Below are positions 27,232 through 36,320 of a stretch of DNA of 64,000 bases, piece after piece. Position 1 is the first letter of the stretch; every line of letters begins with the position of its first letter. The position numbers and the translations under genes were made by a program. The stretch spans positions 1 to 64,000 of the forward strand of contig NZ_SLUQ01000009.1 of assembly GCF_004345245.1 (NCBI RefSeq), given 5' to 3'. The DNA is from Rhizobium sp. BK251. GTDB lineage: Bacteria > Pseudomonadota > Alphaproteobacteria > Rhizobiales > Rhizobiaceae. Under the pieces are notes generated by a model. The model saw only the letters and a list, made by a program, of their open reading frames with translations, ran no database searches and was not told the DNA's origin.

Positions 27232-28008
27232 CTATCCCCTCGACTCGTGTGCGGCGGCCGCGGCCATGTCGCCGCCGCCGACGATCGCGGCCACGACCTC
27301 GTTCATGTTCGTTTGCGCGGTCACCAGATTGGCGACGACCCGCCCGTGGCGCAGCACCGCGATACGATCCGTGACGTTCAGAACGTCGTTCAGGCGATGC
27401 GAGATGAGGATGACCGCGATACCTTCGGACTTCAGCCGCCGGATGAGGTCGAGGACGCCCTGGACCTCGCGCACGGCAAGGGCGGCCGTCGGCTCGTCCA
27501 TGATGACGAGTTTCGGATTGAAGGTCAGCGCCCGGGCGATCGCCACGGTCTGCTGCTGCCCGCCCGAGAAGGACCCGACTGAACGGTTGATCGACGGCAG
27601 GTTGGCACCCAGCCGACGGATCATTTCGGCCGCCCTGCGATCCATCTCGGCCTTGTCGACAAAGCCGGGAAAGACGCCGAGGAACTTCCGCACGGGCTCC
27701 CGTCCGAGGAAGATGTTGCTCGCGACGTCCTGCTGCTTGGCGAGCGCCAGATCCTGGTAGATCATCTCGATGCCGAGAGCGCGGCGCGCTCCCGGATCCA
27801 GCTGGAGGATGGAGCTGCCCTCCAGCGTGATCGAACCGGAATCGGCATGGTACATTCCGGTGATCATCTTCATGAGCGTGGATTTTCCGGCGCCGTTGTC
27901 GCCGACAAGGCCGATTACCTCGCCGGCGGCGAGTTCCAGGTCGACGCCGTGCAGCACATCGACCGCGCCGAAGCTCTTGCGGATATTGGTGAGAACGAGA
28001 AGGCTCAT
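27232..28008 (-). CDS. Sugar ABC transporter ATPase, single-domain FrcA/RbsA-like
   Basis: 258 residues. Walker A GDNGAGKST lies at about 36-44, the signature is FSGGQQQTVAIARAL, and Walker B is LVIMDEPTAAL followed by ISHRL. It has one nucleotide-binding domain, as in the fructose transporter FrcA, rather than the doubled RbsA. It overlaps the permease gene by four bases and is the last gene of the operon. It provides ATP-driven import with the permease and binding protein upstream. Confidence 0.93.
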   Translation of the reverse strand: MSLLVLTNIRKSFGAVDVLHGVDLELAAGEVIGLVGDNGAGKSTLMKMITGMYHADSGSITLEGSSILQLDPGARRALGIEMIYQDLALAKQQDVASNIFLGREPVRKFLGVFPGFVDKAEMDRRAAEMIRRLGANLPSINRSVGSFSGGQQQTVAIARALTFNPKLVIMDEPTAALAVREVQGVLDLIRRLKSEGIAVILISHRLNDVLNVTDRIAVLRHGRVVANLVTAQTNMNEVVAAIVGGGDMAAAAAHESRG

Positions 28009-29009
28009 GCGCGCGTCTCCCGCCGGATCTGGTATTGATCGATGAAGACGGCAAGGATCAGCACGGCACCGATCGCCATCTGCTGGTAGTAGGACTGGAC
28101 GGCGAGAAGGTTGAGGCCGTTCTGCAGCACGCCCATGATGAGCGCACCGACCATCGTGCCGAGGATCGAGCCGCGGCCACCGAACAGGTTCGTGCCGCCG
28201 ATGATCGCTGCCGTGATGGCAGTGAGTTCGTAGTTGAGGCCGGAGGTCGGATCGCCGGAGTTGATGCGGGCCATGAAGAGCAGGCCTGCGAGACCGGCAA
28301 GCGTGCCGGACAGCGTATAGAGCGCGCGGCGCAGCCGCTCCACCTTGATACCTGCCGTGCGCGCGGCGTTTTCGCTGTCCCCGATCGCGAGCGTGTGCCT
28401 GCCGAACCGGGTGTAGGCAAGGATGCAGTGCATGATGATCGCGGTCAGCACGAAGATAATGACGGGCATCGGGATGCCGAAGGGGCGGCCCTGGCCGAGA
28501 TAGACCATGAATTCCGGCAGGCCATAAATCACGCGACCGTTGGAAATGACGAGTGCGAGGCCGCGGGCAAGCCCCAGCATGCCGAGCGTGACGATGAATG
28601 GCGGCACGAAGGCCCGGGTGACGAGCTGGCCGTTGATATAGCCCGCGAGCGCGCCGGCGCCGATGCAGGCGACGATCCCGACGACCGAGGGCAATCCCAA
28701 GTTGACAGCCACATGCGCGCCGACGACGCCCGAGAGCCCCATCACCGAGCCGAGCGACAGGTCAAGCCCGCCCGAGCCGATCACATAGGTCGCGGCGATG
28801 GCGAGCACGCCGATCGTCGACGTCGCCAGCAGGATATTCAGGAAATTGTTGACGGAGAGAAAGTAAGGCGAGAGAGCCGTCATGACCGCGCAGAGGACGA
28901 AAAGCACGATGAGGGATTCCAGGCGGATGTGCAGCCGCTCGACGGATGACCTTTGCGCCATCGCCCAAAGCCCCGGCTTGGCGCCGGCCTTTATATCGGT
29001 TGTGTCCAT
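28005..29009 (-). CDS. Sugar ABC transporter permease, RbsC/FrcC-like
   Basis: 334 residues with eight to ten hydrophobic helices and the family motifs GSGGLDLSLGSVMGLSGVV and ELTAITAAIIGGTNLFGGRGSILGT. The ATG at 29009 is preferred; an in-frame start at 29048 adds basic residues of no known role. It overlaps the ATPase gene by four bases. Homodimeric permease of a CUT2-class (ribose/allose/fructose) importer. Confidence 0.93.
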   Translation of the reverse strand: MDTTDIKAGAKPGLWAMAQRSSVERLHIRLESLIVLFVLCAVMTALSPYFLSVNNFLNILLATSTIGVLAIAATYVIGSGGLDLSLGSVMGLSGVVGAHVAVNLGLPSVVGIVACIGAGALAGYINGQLVTRAFVPPFIVTLGMLGLARGLALVISNGRVIYGLPEFMVYLGQGRPFGIPMPVIIFVLTAIIMHCILAYTRFGRHTLAIGDSENAARTAGIKVERLRRALYTLSGTLAGLAGLLFMARINSGDPTSGLNYELTAITAAIIGGTNLFGGRGSILGTMVGALIMGVLQNGLNLLAVQSYYQQMAIGAVLILAVFIDQYQIRRETRA

Positions 29010-29078
29010 GATCTCGTTCCATCGGCGATACCGCGTGGCACGCCGCAAGCCGGTTGCAGTGTTCTGGATGCGGTCTAT

Positions 29079-29106
29079 GCCGGCGGGCAGGGTTCAGCCC
29101 GCCGGC
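29079..29106 (-). terminator. Intercistronic hairpin between binding protein and permease genes
   Basis: Perfect ten-base arms GCCGGCGGGC (29079-29088) and GCCCGCCGGC (29097-29106) with an eight-base loop lie 16 bases after the binding-protein stop. There is no T-run, so it more likely protects the upstream message and partly attenuates read-through, giving more binding protein than permease. Confidence 0.6.
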
Positions 29107-29122
29107 CTTTCACTGAAGTCCG

Positions 29123-30112
29123 TTACTTCACGTATTGAAGCATCGGCTCCTTGTTTTCCTCCAGCACCTGTTTCGTCAGCACGAGCGTCGGCACGGCGAT
29201 ATCGGCGGGCACCGTTTCTCCAGCGAGCGATTTCTTGACGTTCTCGACAGCCTGCTGGCCGACGAGATAGGGCAGCTGCGCGACGGAAGCGTTGAGGCGC
29301 CCATCCTTGATCGACTTGACGGCGTCCGAATTTCCATCGACCCCGATGATCGTCACCTGCTCACCCTTGCCGGCAGCATAGGCGGCCTCGACGGCGCCGA
29401 GCGCCATGCCGTCGTTTGCCGCGAAGATTCCGACAAGATCGGGATTGCGGGTGAGAATGTCGTTGGTGATGGAGGCTGCCTTGCCCCGGTCCCAATCGCC
29501 GGGAAGCGAGGCGACGATTTCAAGCCCGGGCGCCAGTTCCTTGAGCTTCTCGGCGAAGCCCGTGGCGCGTTTCTGGCCGGTGATATTGCCGGAGAGACCC
29601 TCGATGACGAGCACCGGTCCCTTCGCATCCTTGCCGAGCTTGGAGACGAGATACTCCGCCCCCTGCGCGCCGGCGGCGACATTGTCGGAGCCGATCCGGA
29701 AGGCGATCTTGATGCCTTCCTTGTCGAGGATCGACTGGTCGAGATTGCCGTCGAGATCGACGACCTTGATGCCTGCATCCTGGGCGGACTTGAGGCAGGG
29801 GAGGAGATTTGTCGAGTTGATCGCCGCTGTGATCAAAGCTACGGGGTTGCGCTGGAGCATGGTGTTGCAGACATTCAGCTGCGGCTCCGCGGCCTGGTCG
29901 CTCTCGACGGCCTGCGCATAGTATGTGACGCCGGCGGCCTTGGCGCCTTCCTCGACACCCTGGCCCATGGCGCCCCAGAAGGGATTGGCCAGCGTTTTCA
30001 TGAGCACCGCATATTCACCGTCCGCCGCCTGCGCGAGCGAACTGCCGCCGGCCAAAAGCGCGGCGGCGATGACCACGGTAAATCGATTCATTTTCAGCAT
30101 GGATGACTTCAT
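29123..30112 (-). CDS. Sugar-binding periplasmic protein, AlsB/RbsB-like
   Basis: 329 residues. A Sec signal peptide ends near Ala-Gln-Ala-Ala at about 28-30; the mature protein begins DGEYAVLMKTLANPFWGAMGQGVEEGAK, close to the E. coli allose-binding protein AlsB in pattern (LKTL.NPFW, DWDR, ANDGMALG). GGAGGAG precedes the ATG. It is first in the transporter cluster and about 45 bases after the LacI gene. D-allose, D-ribose or a related monosaccharide is the likely ligand, inferred from family similarity. Confidence 0.9.
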   Translation of the reverse strand: MKSSMLKMNRFTVVIAAALLAGGSSLAQAADGEYAVLMKTLANPFWGAMGQGVEEGAKAAGVTYYAQAVESDQAAEPQLNVCNTMLQRNPVALITAAINSTNLLPCLKSAQDAGIKVVDLDGNLDQSILDKEGIKIAFRIGSDNVAAGAQGAEYLVSKLGKDAKGPVLVIEGLSGNITGQKRATGFAEKLKELAPGLEIVASLPGDWDRGKAASITNDILTRNPDLVGIFAANDGMALGAVEAAYAAGKGEQVTIIGVDGNSDAVKSIKDGRLNASVAQLPYLVGQQAVENVKKSLAGETVPADIAVPTLVLTKQVLEENKEPMLQYVK

Positions 30113-30157
30113 TTTCTCCTCCTCAAATGAGTCTGGACCGAAAGCGGTCCGCCGTTG

Positions 30158-31237
30158 CTAGCGCTGATGATGGCGGGGGTCTGCCATCGTCTCCTCCCCC
30201 TCGATGCGGTGCTGCCTCATCCTTCCCACGGACTCACGCATCACCACCTTGCAGGGCTCCAGGTGAGCCTTTGCAGGTTCCTCCAGTCCGTCGATGCGAC
30301 GGAAGAGCATGTCGACGGCCTGTTCGGCCATCTTGTCGATCGGCTGAACGACTGCGGCGATGGACGGGTATGTCACCTGCATCCATTCCGCATCGTCAAA
30401 ACCGACCAGTGAAATGTCGTTGGGGCAATGCCATCCCCGGCGACGGAACTCGGTCAGCGCCACCAGCGTGCCCTTGAGAAAGAGCGAGTAGATGGCTGTC
30501 GGCTTGTGCTCTCCGAAGTAAGTGGCAAGAGCTGCCCGCAGCGCAGTGACGTCGCCGCCGGCAAGCAGCACGTCCACTTTCATGGTCGGGTCGAGCTGTG
30601 AGGCTGCCTTGCGGAAGCTGTCGATGCGGGTATGGATCGCGATCGACTCGTCGCTCAGCCCCAACAGAAGCACATGCGCATGCCCGGCCTCGACGAGCTG
30701 TCGTGCCACCTCCGCACTCGCGGAGGCATTGTCGACCGAGACCGTATCCAGGGTGTCGTCGGTCATCACGCGGTCGACCAGCACGCCTGTCATCCCGTAA
30801 CGTTTCAGCAGCGCCGTTCCGGATCCCTTCTCGCTGCGGACGGGGGCGAGCACGACACCGGCAACGCGCCAGTCGTGCATGCGCTCGATCAGCTCGGCCT
30901 CGCGTTTCTCCGATTCCCGGCTTGTTGCGGCCACAAGTGCGTAGCCGCGCTTCTCGGCCAGCCGCTCGAGTGCGGTCACCATGCTGCCGAAGAATTCGCT
31001 TTCAAGCTCTGGGACAATCGCCCCGATGATGCGGCGACGGGAGCGGCGCAGGTCTGCGGCAAAGGGGTCGAGACGATAGTCGAGCGCCTCGACGGCGTCA
31101 TGGACGCGCTGGACGTTCTCCGCCTTGACGGTGGTGACACCCTGCAGGACCTTGGAGACGGTTGCAGGCGAAACACCGGCACGGCTGGCGACGTCATGGA
31201 TCGACGATCTGCGAAGCTGCTTGCCCGCGTGACGCAC
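30158..31237 (-). CDS. LacI-family regulator of the sugar transporter
   Basis: 359 residues from a GTG at 31237, chosen because GGGAGG lies just upstream; ATG codons further 5' (to 31300) have no such site. The DNA-binding domain is SSIHDVASRAGVSPATVSKVLQGVTTVKAENVQRV, followed by a ligand-binding core (IGAIVPELESEFFGSMVTALERLAEKRGY, VDRVMTDDTLDTVSVDN). It reads into the binding-protein gene on the same strand and is divergent from a hydroxyacid dehydrogenase. Two TTGTAAATCGAT repeats in the divergent promoter are the probable operators. Confidence 0.92.
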   Translation of the reverse strand: MRHAGKQLRRSSIHDVASRAGVSPATVSKVLQGVTTVKAENVQRVHDAVEALDYRLDPFAADLRRSRRRIIGAIVPELESEFFGSMVTALERLAEKRGYALVAATSRESEKREAELIERMHDWRVAGVVLAPVRSEKGSGTALLKRYGMTGVLVDRVMTDDTLDTVSVDNASASAEVARQLVEAGHAHVLLLGLSDESIAIHTRIDSFRKAASQLDPTMKVDVLLAGGDVTALRAALATYFGEHKPTAIYSLFLKGTLVALTEFRRRGWHCPNDISLVGFDDAEWMQVTYPSIAAVVQPIDKMAEQAVDMLFRRIDGLEEPAKAHLEPCKVVMRESVGRMRQHRIEGEETMADPRHHQR

Positions 31238-31315
31238 GCCTTCCTCCCGTCCAGACCAGGGTTGTAGCCGGTTCAAACGCCGGCATTCCTTATCCATCAT
31301 CCCTCTTGCGACAAC

Positions 31316-31348
31316 TTGTAAATCGATATTTTCATATTGTAAATCGAT
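31316..31348. promoter_or_regulatory. Tandem operator-like repeats TTGTAAATCGAT
   Basis: The 12-base sequence occurs at 31316-31327 and again at 31337-31348, 21 bases apart, so both face the same side of the helix. Each contains the palindrome ATCGAT with a central CpG as in LacI-family operators (TGTAAATCGAT plus a partial mirror). They lie between the LacI gene and the divergent dehydrogenase and could control both. Confidence 0.6.
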
Positions 31349-31390
31349 TCATTTGCGATATGACGGTTTGAGGGAACGGAGGAGGAGAAG

Positions 31391-32422
31391 ATGTCGAGCC
31401 CGGTCAAACCGCTGGTCATCAGCGCGCCCTTTCCACGTACGCTGGAGCTGATCTTCACCGAGGAAGCCTTCTCAGCGCTGAAGGCGAAATACGATATCGT
31501 CGAGGCAGATCCGGATAATATCGCCGGACTGGGAGATGATGTCCTCGGCCAGGCGCGATATGTCCTTGGCCAGCCGCCGCTATCCGGCCAAGTGCTCGAC
31601 CGCATGCCGGCGCTACGCGCCATCCTCAACGTCGAAAGCAACCTCATCAACAACATGCCCTATGACGTGCTCTTCCAGCGCGGCATCCATGTGCTGACGA
31701 CCGGGCAGGTCTTCGCCGAGCCGGTTGCCGAGATGGGGCTTGCGCTTGCGCTCAGCCTGGCACGGGGCATCATCGATGCGGACCTGGATTTTCGCGAGGG
31801 CAGGGAGCTCTGGGGTGGTGACGGCAACGCAAGTGCACGGCTGATCTCCGGCTCTGAGATCGGCATCGTCGGCTTCGGTGATCTCGGCAAGGCGCTAAAC
31901 CGCGTTCTCTCGGGATTTCGCGCCACGGTAAGGGTCCATGATCCATGGCTGCCTGCATCGATCCTTCGGGATCATGGCGTCCAGCCGGCAACCCTGGAAG
32001 AGGTCCTGGCGTCCAGCGATTTCGTGTTCGTCGTGGCTGCCGTCACCAGCGAGAACGAAGGCTTCCTCGGCGCCAGGGCGTTCGCCAGCATGCGCAAAGG
32101 CTCTGGCTTCATCCTGCTCAGCCGTGCCGGCGTCGTCGATTTCGAAGCGCTGATGGCGGCTGTCGCCTCGGGCCATATCGTCGCCGCGAGCGACGTCTTT
32201 CCGGACGAGCCCCTTGCCGCCAATCACCCCGTCCGCAATCTCAAAGGCTTCGTCCGCTCGGCCCATAGGGCCGGCGCGCTCGATTCTGCCTTCAAGAAGA
32301 TGGGCGACATGGTGCTGGAGGACATGGATCTCATGGATCGTGGGCTGCCGCCGCTGCGTTGCAAGCGGGCCGAGCGCGAAACGGTGTCGCGCATGCGCTC
32401 CAAGCCCGTCACGACAAACTGA
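31391..32422 (+). CDS. D-2-hydroxyacid dehydrogenase family protein
   Basis: 343 residues. The nucleotide-binding motif GIVGFGDLGKAL lies at about 157-168, and the catalytic triad positions are Arg in LLSRAGVVD (about 244), Glu in PDEPL (about 272) and His in RSAHRAG (about 291). An NAD(P)-dependent oxidoreductase of 2-keto/2-hydroxy acids. GGAGGAGG precedes the ATG. Being divergent from a sugar-transporter LacI gene, it may oxidise or reduce an acid made from the imported sugar; the substrate is unassigned. Confidence 0.9.
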   Translation: MSSPVKPLVISAPFPRTLELIFTEEAFSALKAKYDIVEADPDNIAGLGDDVLGQARYVLGQPPLSGQVLDRMPALRAILNVESNLINNMPYDVLFQRGIHVLTTGQVFAEPVAEMGLALALSLARGIIDADLDFREGRELWGGDGNASARLISGSEIGIVGFGDLGKALNRVLSGFRATVRVHDPWLPASILRDHGVQPATLEEVLASSDFVFVVAAVTSENEGFLGARAFASMRKGSGFILLSRAGVVDFEALMAAVASGHIVAASDVFPDEPLAANHPVRNLKGFVRSAHRAGALDSAFKKMGDMVLEDMDLMDRGLPPLRCKRAERETVSRMRSKPVTTN

Positions 32423-32458
32423 AGGCCGCTCCGCCATATTCGATAGAACGGCACGGAT

Positions 32459-34204
32459 TCAGATCGCGTCGAGCGAATGATCCTGGCTGCGCCGCGATAC
32501 GTTCATTTCCCGCCGCGCCTTCGCCATGCTGCTGACTGCGGCCCGCAGGCCAGGGTGACGTGCCATGAAGACGTTGAAATCGCGGCGTTCGAGAACCAGA
32601 AACTGGCAGAAGTCGATGGCGACGACATCGGCCGTACGGCGGCCTCCGCTGAGCAACGCCATTTCGCCGAAGAAGGTGCCGGGCTCGAGCCGGATCGCAT
32701 CGCCCTCGACGAGGACTTCGACCGCGCCCGACGAGATGAAATACATGCCATCGCCGCGGTCGCCCGTCCGAATGACGCGCTCGCCCGGAGCGGCGGACTT
32801 CGGTCGGAAGAGCAGAAGCAGTTCCTCCTGGGAATGCTCGTCGACCTCCGCAAAGAGCGGGAAGGTCTCGATCAGCTGCTGCATCTCCAGCTGATGCTGC
32901 CGGCTTCTCTCTTCCCTTTGCGCATTGATGATTTCGAGCTGGTGCGCAAGTGCCTCGCGCTTCCTCTTGCCATGGCGTTCGACGAAAGATGGCCAGTTGG
33001 CGCGCGCTCTTTTCTTCAGCAAGTCGGCGGCGAGGAAGGCGAGCGGATTGAGAGTGATGGACAGGATCGCACCCGCCAGGATCAGGTTCTGCCCTTCGCG
33101 AGGCAGAAGGCCGAGTGAGACACCGAGGCCTGCCAGGATAAAGGAGAATTCACCGATTTGCGCAAGGCCGGCCGAAACCGTAAGGCCCATGCCGAGCGGA
33201 TAACGCAGCAGGAGCACGATGCAGAGGGCGATCAGAAATTTGCCGAAGATGATGAGCGCCAGCGTGGCGAGCACCGCGATCGGATGCTCGATCAGGACCG
33301 TCGGGTCGAAGAGCATGCCGACCGAGACGAAGAACAGCACCGAAAAGGCATTCTGAAGCGGCAGGGAATCGGCGGCCGCGCGATGGCTGAGATTGGACTC
33401 GCTCATGACGACGCCGGCGAAGAAGGCCCCGAGCGCGAAGGATACGCCGAATATCATTGCCGAGCCGAACGCGATGCCAAGCGCGATGGCAAGCACTGAA
33501 AGGGTGAACAGCTCGCGCGAGCCCGTGCGCGCGACGAGCGTCAGCAGCCAGGGGATCACTCTTGGTCCAAGGAAGATCGCCATCACCGTGAAGGCCGCGA
33601 CCTTGACGAGCGTCATGCCGACTGTGAGCGCAAGCGGCAGTTCGCTCGCGCTGTGCGCCGTTGAATTGCCTCCGCCGCCCAGGACCTCCGCGAGGGCAGG
33701 CAGGAGCACGAGGGCAAGGACCATCGCGAGATCCTCGACGATCAGCCAGCCGACGGCGACCCGGCCATTTGCCGAGTTGACGAGGTTGCGCTCTTCGAGC
33801 GCCTTCAGCAGAACGACCGTGCTCGCGACGGAAAGGCTGAGGCCAAAGACGATTCCGGCTCCGAGACTCCACCCCATCATCGAGCTCAGGCCGATGCCGA
33901 GCAATGTCGCCAATGCGATCTGCCCGAGCGCGCCTGGGACGGCCACCCCACGGACCGCCAGGAGATCGGAAGCCGAGAAATGCAGGCCGACGCCGAACAT
34001 CAGGAGAATAACGCCGATCTCGGCAAGCTGGGAGGCAAGCGAGCCGTCCGCGACGAAGCCGGGCGTATAGCCACCGATCAGCACGCCCGCAATGAGATAT
34101 CCGACGAGCGGCGGCAGGCGAACGCGGTCCGCAATATATCCCATCACCGCGGCGAAGACGAAGCCAACGGCGACGGTTGCTATCAATCCGATATCGTGCT
34201 GCAC
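32459..34204 (-). CDS. CPA2-type cation:proton antiporter with C-terminal cyclic-nucleotide-binding domain
   Basis: 581 residues from a GTG at 34204 with GGAAAGG upstream. Residues about 4-390 form a 12-13-helix Na+/H+ exchanger domain of the KefB/CPA2 group (YIADRVRLPPLVGYLIAGVLIGGY, GWLIVEDLAMV, SAGLAQIGEFSFILAGLG). After a charged linker of about 390-440, a cNMP-binding (Crp-like) domain occupies about 445-560 with GDRGDGMYFISSGAVEVLV and GTFFGEMALLSGGRRTADVVA. KefB proteins usually carry a TrkA_N/RCK domain here. The GEMALL...RRTA phosphate-binding cassette looks intact. Probable K+ or Na+ efflux gated by cAMP or cGMP. Confidence 0.9.
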   Translation of the reverse strand: MQHDIGLIATVAVGFVFAAVMGYIADRVRLPPLVGYLIAGVLIGGYTPGFVADGSLASQLAEIGVILLMFGVGLHFSASDLLAVRGVAVPGALGQIALATLLGIGLSSMMGWSLGAGIVFGLSLSVASTVVLLKALEERNLVNSANGRVAVGWLIVEDLAMVLALVLLPALAEVLGGGGNSTAHSASELPLALTVGMTLVKVAAFTVMAIFLGPRVIPWLLTLVARTGSRELFTLSVLAIALGIAFGSAMIFGVSFALGAFFAGVVMSESNLSHRAAADSLPLQNAFSVLFFVSVGMLFDPTVLIEHPIAVLATLALIIFGKFLIALCIVLLLRYPLGMGLTVSAGLAQIGEFSFILAGLGVSLGLLPREGQNLILAGAILSITLNPLAFLAADLLKKRARANWPSFVERHGKRKREALAHQLEIINAQREERSRQHQLEMQQLIETFPLFAEVDEHSQEELLLLFRPKSAAPGERVIRTGDRGDGMYFISSGAVEVLVEGDAIRLEPGTFFGEMALLSGGRRTADVVAIDFCQFLVLERRDFNVFMARHPGLRAAVSSMAKARREMNVSRRSQDHSLDAI

Positions 34205-34670
34205 GTCCGCCTTTCCATGTTTCCGTGTCTGCCCGCGCGGGCAACTGTCGCGCAACAGTCCGCAAGAGGCAGCGGGCTGCGAAGCTTTCTAAAAGAATGG
34301 GCTTGCCCTATCCACGCCTTTCGGCGGATCTGGCCGGCGGCTAAGCTAACACCGCCGGCGCGCACAAGTCCACCGCCCCGACGGTCGCAGGGCAGTCTTT
34401 GGAGGTAGTTTTTGGTGACATATGGTGAAGGGCGGCGACACTGCCGCTTGCAGGAGATGTGCTCGACAGAATCCTGAACGACGCGTCGATCATCCTGCCT
34501 AACCTTCCCTGGAAGACTGATTTTCCAAACTCTTCAGGCTGTCGGTGATAAAATACTCATTTGTTCACCAACTCGGAATTTTATCGCTGTAGCGCTCCAA
34601 CGATCGATCGCAATATGACTGCGAGAAAATTCGCCATATTGTCGAGCAGCATTGCCAGAGGAAGACACCC
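34205..34670. other. Divergent intergenic region, antiporter / Dpp-like operon
   Basis: About 465 bases with no supported gene. An inverted repeat with arms GATAAAAT (34547-34554) and ATTTTATC (34578-34585), 23 bases apart, lies about 100 bases before the binding-protein gene and may be part of its promoter control. A GAGGAAG sequence near 34658 serves the downstream start. Confidence 0.4.
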
Positions 34671-36278
34671 ATGTCGTTCTATACCATCTCCCGACGCTCG
34701 TTGATGAAGAGTTTGGCTCTCCTGCTCGCTTCGACCACTCTGTCGCGACGTGGCCTCGCGCAGAATGCCGGGGGCGGCCGCTTGATCGTCGCGGCCGATT
34801 CCGAGCCGAAGAACCTTAATCCGGCAATCGTGGCGTCGAACGGCGTGTTCTTCGTCGCGAGCAAGGTCATCGAGCCGCTCGCGGAAGCTTCCTTCGACGG
34901 CAAGGACGGCCTTTCCCCGCGGCTGGCCTTGTCCTGGGAGGGATCGGATGACGGGCGCTCCGTCACCTTTTCGCTGCGCGAGAACGTCAAGTGGCACGAC
35001 GGCAAGCCCTTCACCTCGGCGGATGTCGCGTTTTCCGCACTCAATGTCTGGAAGCCGCTGCAGAATCTCGGCCGGCTCGTCTTCGCCAATCTCGAGGCAG
35101 TAGAAACGCCCGACGAGCGCACGGCCGTGTTCAAATTCTCCAAGCCGACGCCGTTGCAACTCATCCGCAACGCGCTGCCCGCCGTCACCAGTGTCGTCCC
35201 CAAACATATCTACGAGGGGACTGACATTGCGACCAATCCGGCCAATAACAAGCTCGTCGGCACGGGACCCTTCAAGTTCGCCGAATACAAGCCCGGCGAA
35301 TATTATCGTCTCGCGCGCAACCCGGACTATTGGGGCGAGGGTGAGCCCAAGCTTGACGAAATCATCTATCGGGTGCTGCCTGACAGGGCAGCGGCGGGAT
35401 CGGCGCTGGAGGCCGAGGAGATCCAGCTCGCCGCCTTTTCCGCAGTGCCGCTCGCCGATCTCGACCGGATATCGAAGGTGCCCGGCATCAAGGTCATTTC
35501 CAAGGGCTACGAAGCGCTGACCTACCAGCTCATCGTTGAGATCAACCATCGCCGCAAGGAACTGGCCGATCTGAAGGTGCGCCAGGCGATTGCGCATGCG
35601 ATCGACCGGAAATTCGTTGTCGACACGATCTTCCTCGGCTACGCGACGGCATCGACGGGGCCTGTGCCGAAGAACGCCCCGGAATTCTATACGCCTGATG
35701 TCACGATCTACGATTTCGACGTGGCCAAGGCCAACGCGCTCCTGGACGAGGCGGGCTTTGCGCGCGGATCGGACGGCAACCGCTTTTCGCTCAAGCTGCG
35801 TCCCGCACCTTACTTCAACGAAACGCGTCAATTCGGGGACTACCTGCGCCAGGCACTTGCGGCCGTGGGTATCGACGCTCAGATCGTCAACGCGGATTCG
35901 GCCGCGCACCAGAAGGCCGTCTATACCGATCACGATTTCGACCTCGCCGTCGCTCCGCCGGTTTTCCGCGGCGATCCGGCGATCTCCACCACCATCCTCG
36001 TCCAGTCGGGGATTCCGGGCGGCGTCGCTTTTTCCAACCAGGGCGGTTTTGCCAACCCGCAGATCGACGAGGTGATCACGCAGGCAGCGGAGACCATCGA
36101 TACACCCGCAAGGACCGAGCTTTATCGTGAGTTCCAGCGCCTCGTCACGGCCGAGCTGCCGCTCATAAACGTGGCCGAATGGGGTTTCATAACAGTGGCG
36201 CGTGATACCGTCCTCAATGTTGCCGACAATCCTCGCTGGGTCGTTTCCAACTGGGCAGATACCGCATTGCAATCGTGA
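34671..36278 (+). CDS. Dpp/Opp-type solute-binding protein (family 5)
   Basis: 535 residues. A twin-arginine signal (SRRSLMKSLALLLAS) suggests Tat export; the mature protein starts around GGGRLIVAADSEPKNLNPA. Family 5 features include YEALTYQLIVEIN, FVVDTIFLGYATASTGPVP and repeated FSLKLRP..YFNETRQ. First gene of a six-gene operon with two permeases, two ATPases and an aminotransferase. The ligand may be a peptide, opine or amino-acid derivative; the aminotransferase favours an amino compound. Confidence 0.92.
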   Translation: MSFYTISRRSLMKSLALLLASTTLSRRGLAQNAGGGRLIVAADSEPKNLNPAIVASNGVFFVASKVIEPLAEASFDGKDGLSPRLALSWEGSDDGRSVTFSLRENVKWHDGKPFTSADVAFSALNVWKPLQNLGRLVFANLEAVETPDERTAVFKFSKPTPLQLIRNALPAVTSVVPKHIYEGTDIATNPANNKLVGTGPFKFAEYKPGEYYRLARNPDYWGEGEPKLDEIIYRVLPDRAAAGSALEAEEIQLAAFSAVPLADLDRISKVPGIKVISKGYEALTYQLIVEINHRRKELADLKVRQAIAHAIDRKFVVDTIFLGYATASTGPVPKNAPEFYTPDVTIYDFDVAKANALLDEAGFARGSDGNRFSLKLRPAPYFNETRQFGDYLRQALAAVGIDAQIVNADSAAHQKAVYTDHDFDLAVAPPVFRGDPAISTTILVQSGIPGGVAFSNQGGFANPQIDEVITQAAETIDTPARTELYREFQRLVTAELPLINVAEWGFITVARDTVLNVADNPRWVVSNWADTALQS

Positions 36279-36320
36279 TAGGATCATGATCGATTTTCTG
36301 CTTCCGAGGCTGCGCCCGGC

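Noticed and set aside
34581..36287. 568-codon open frame on the minus strand opposite the Dpp-like binding protein
   Set aside because: It mirrors a clear family 5 binding protein with a Tat signal; long antisense frames are expected in GC-rich genes. No ribosome site or family resemblance.
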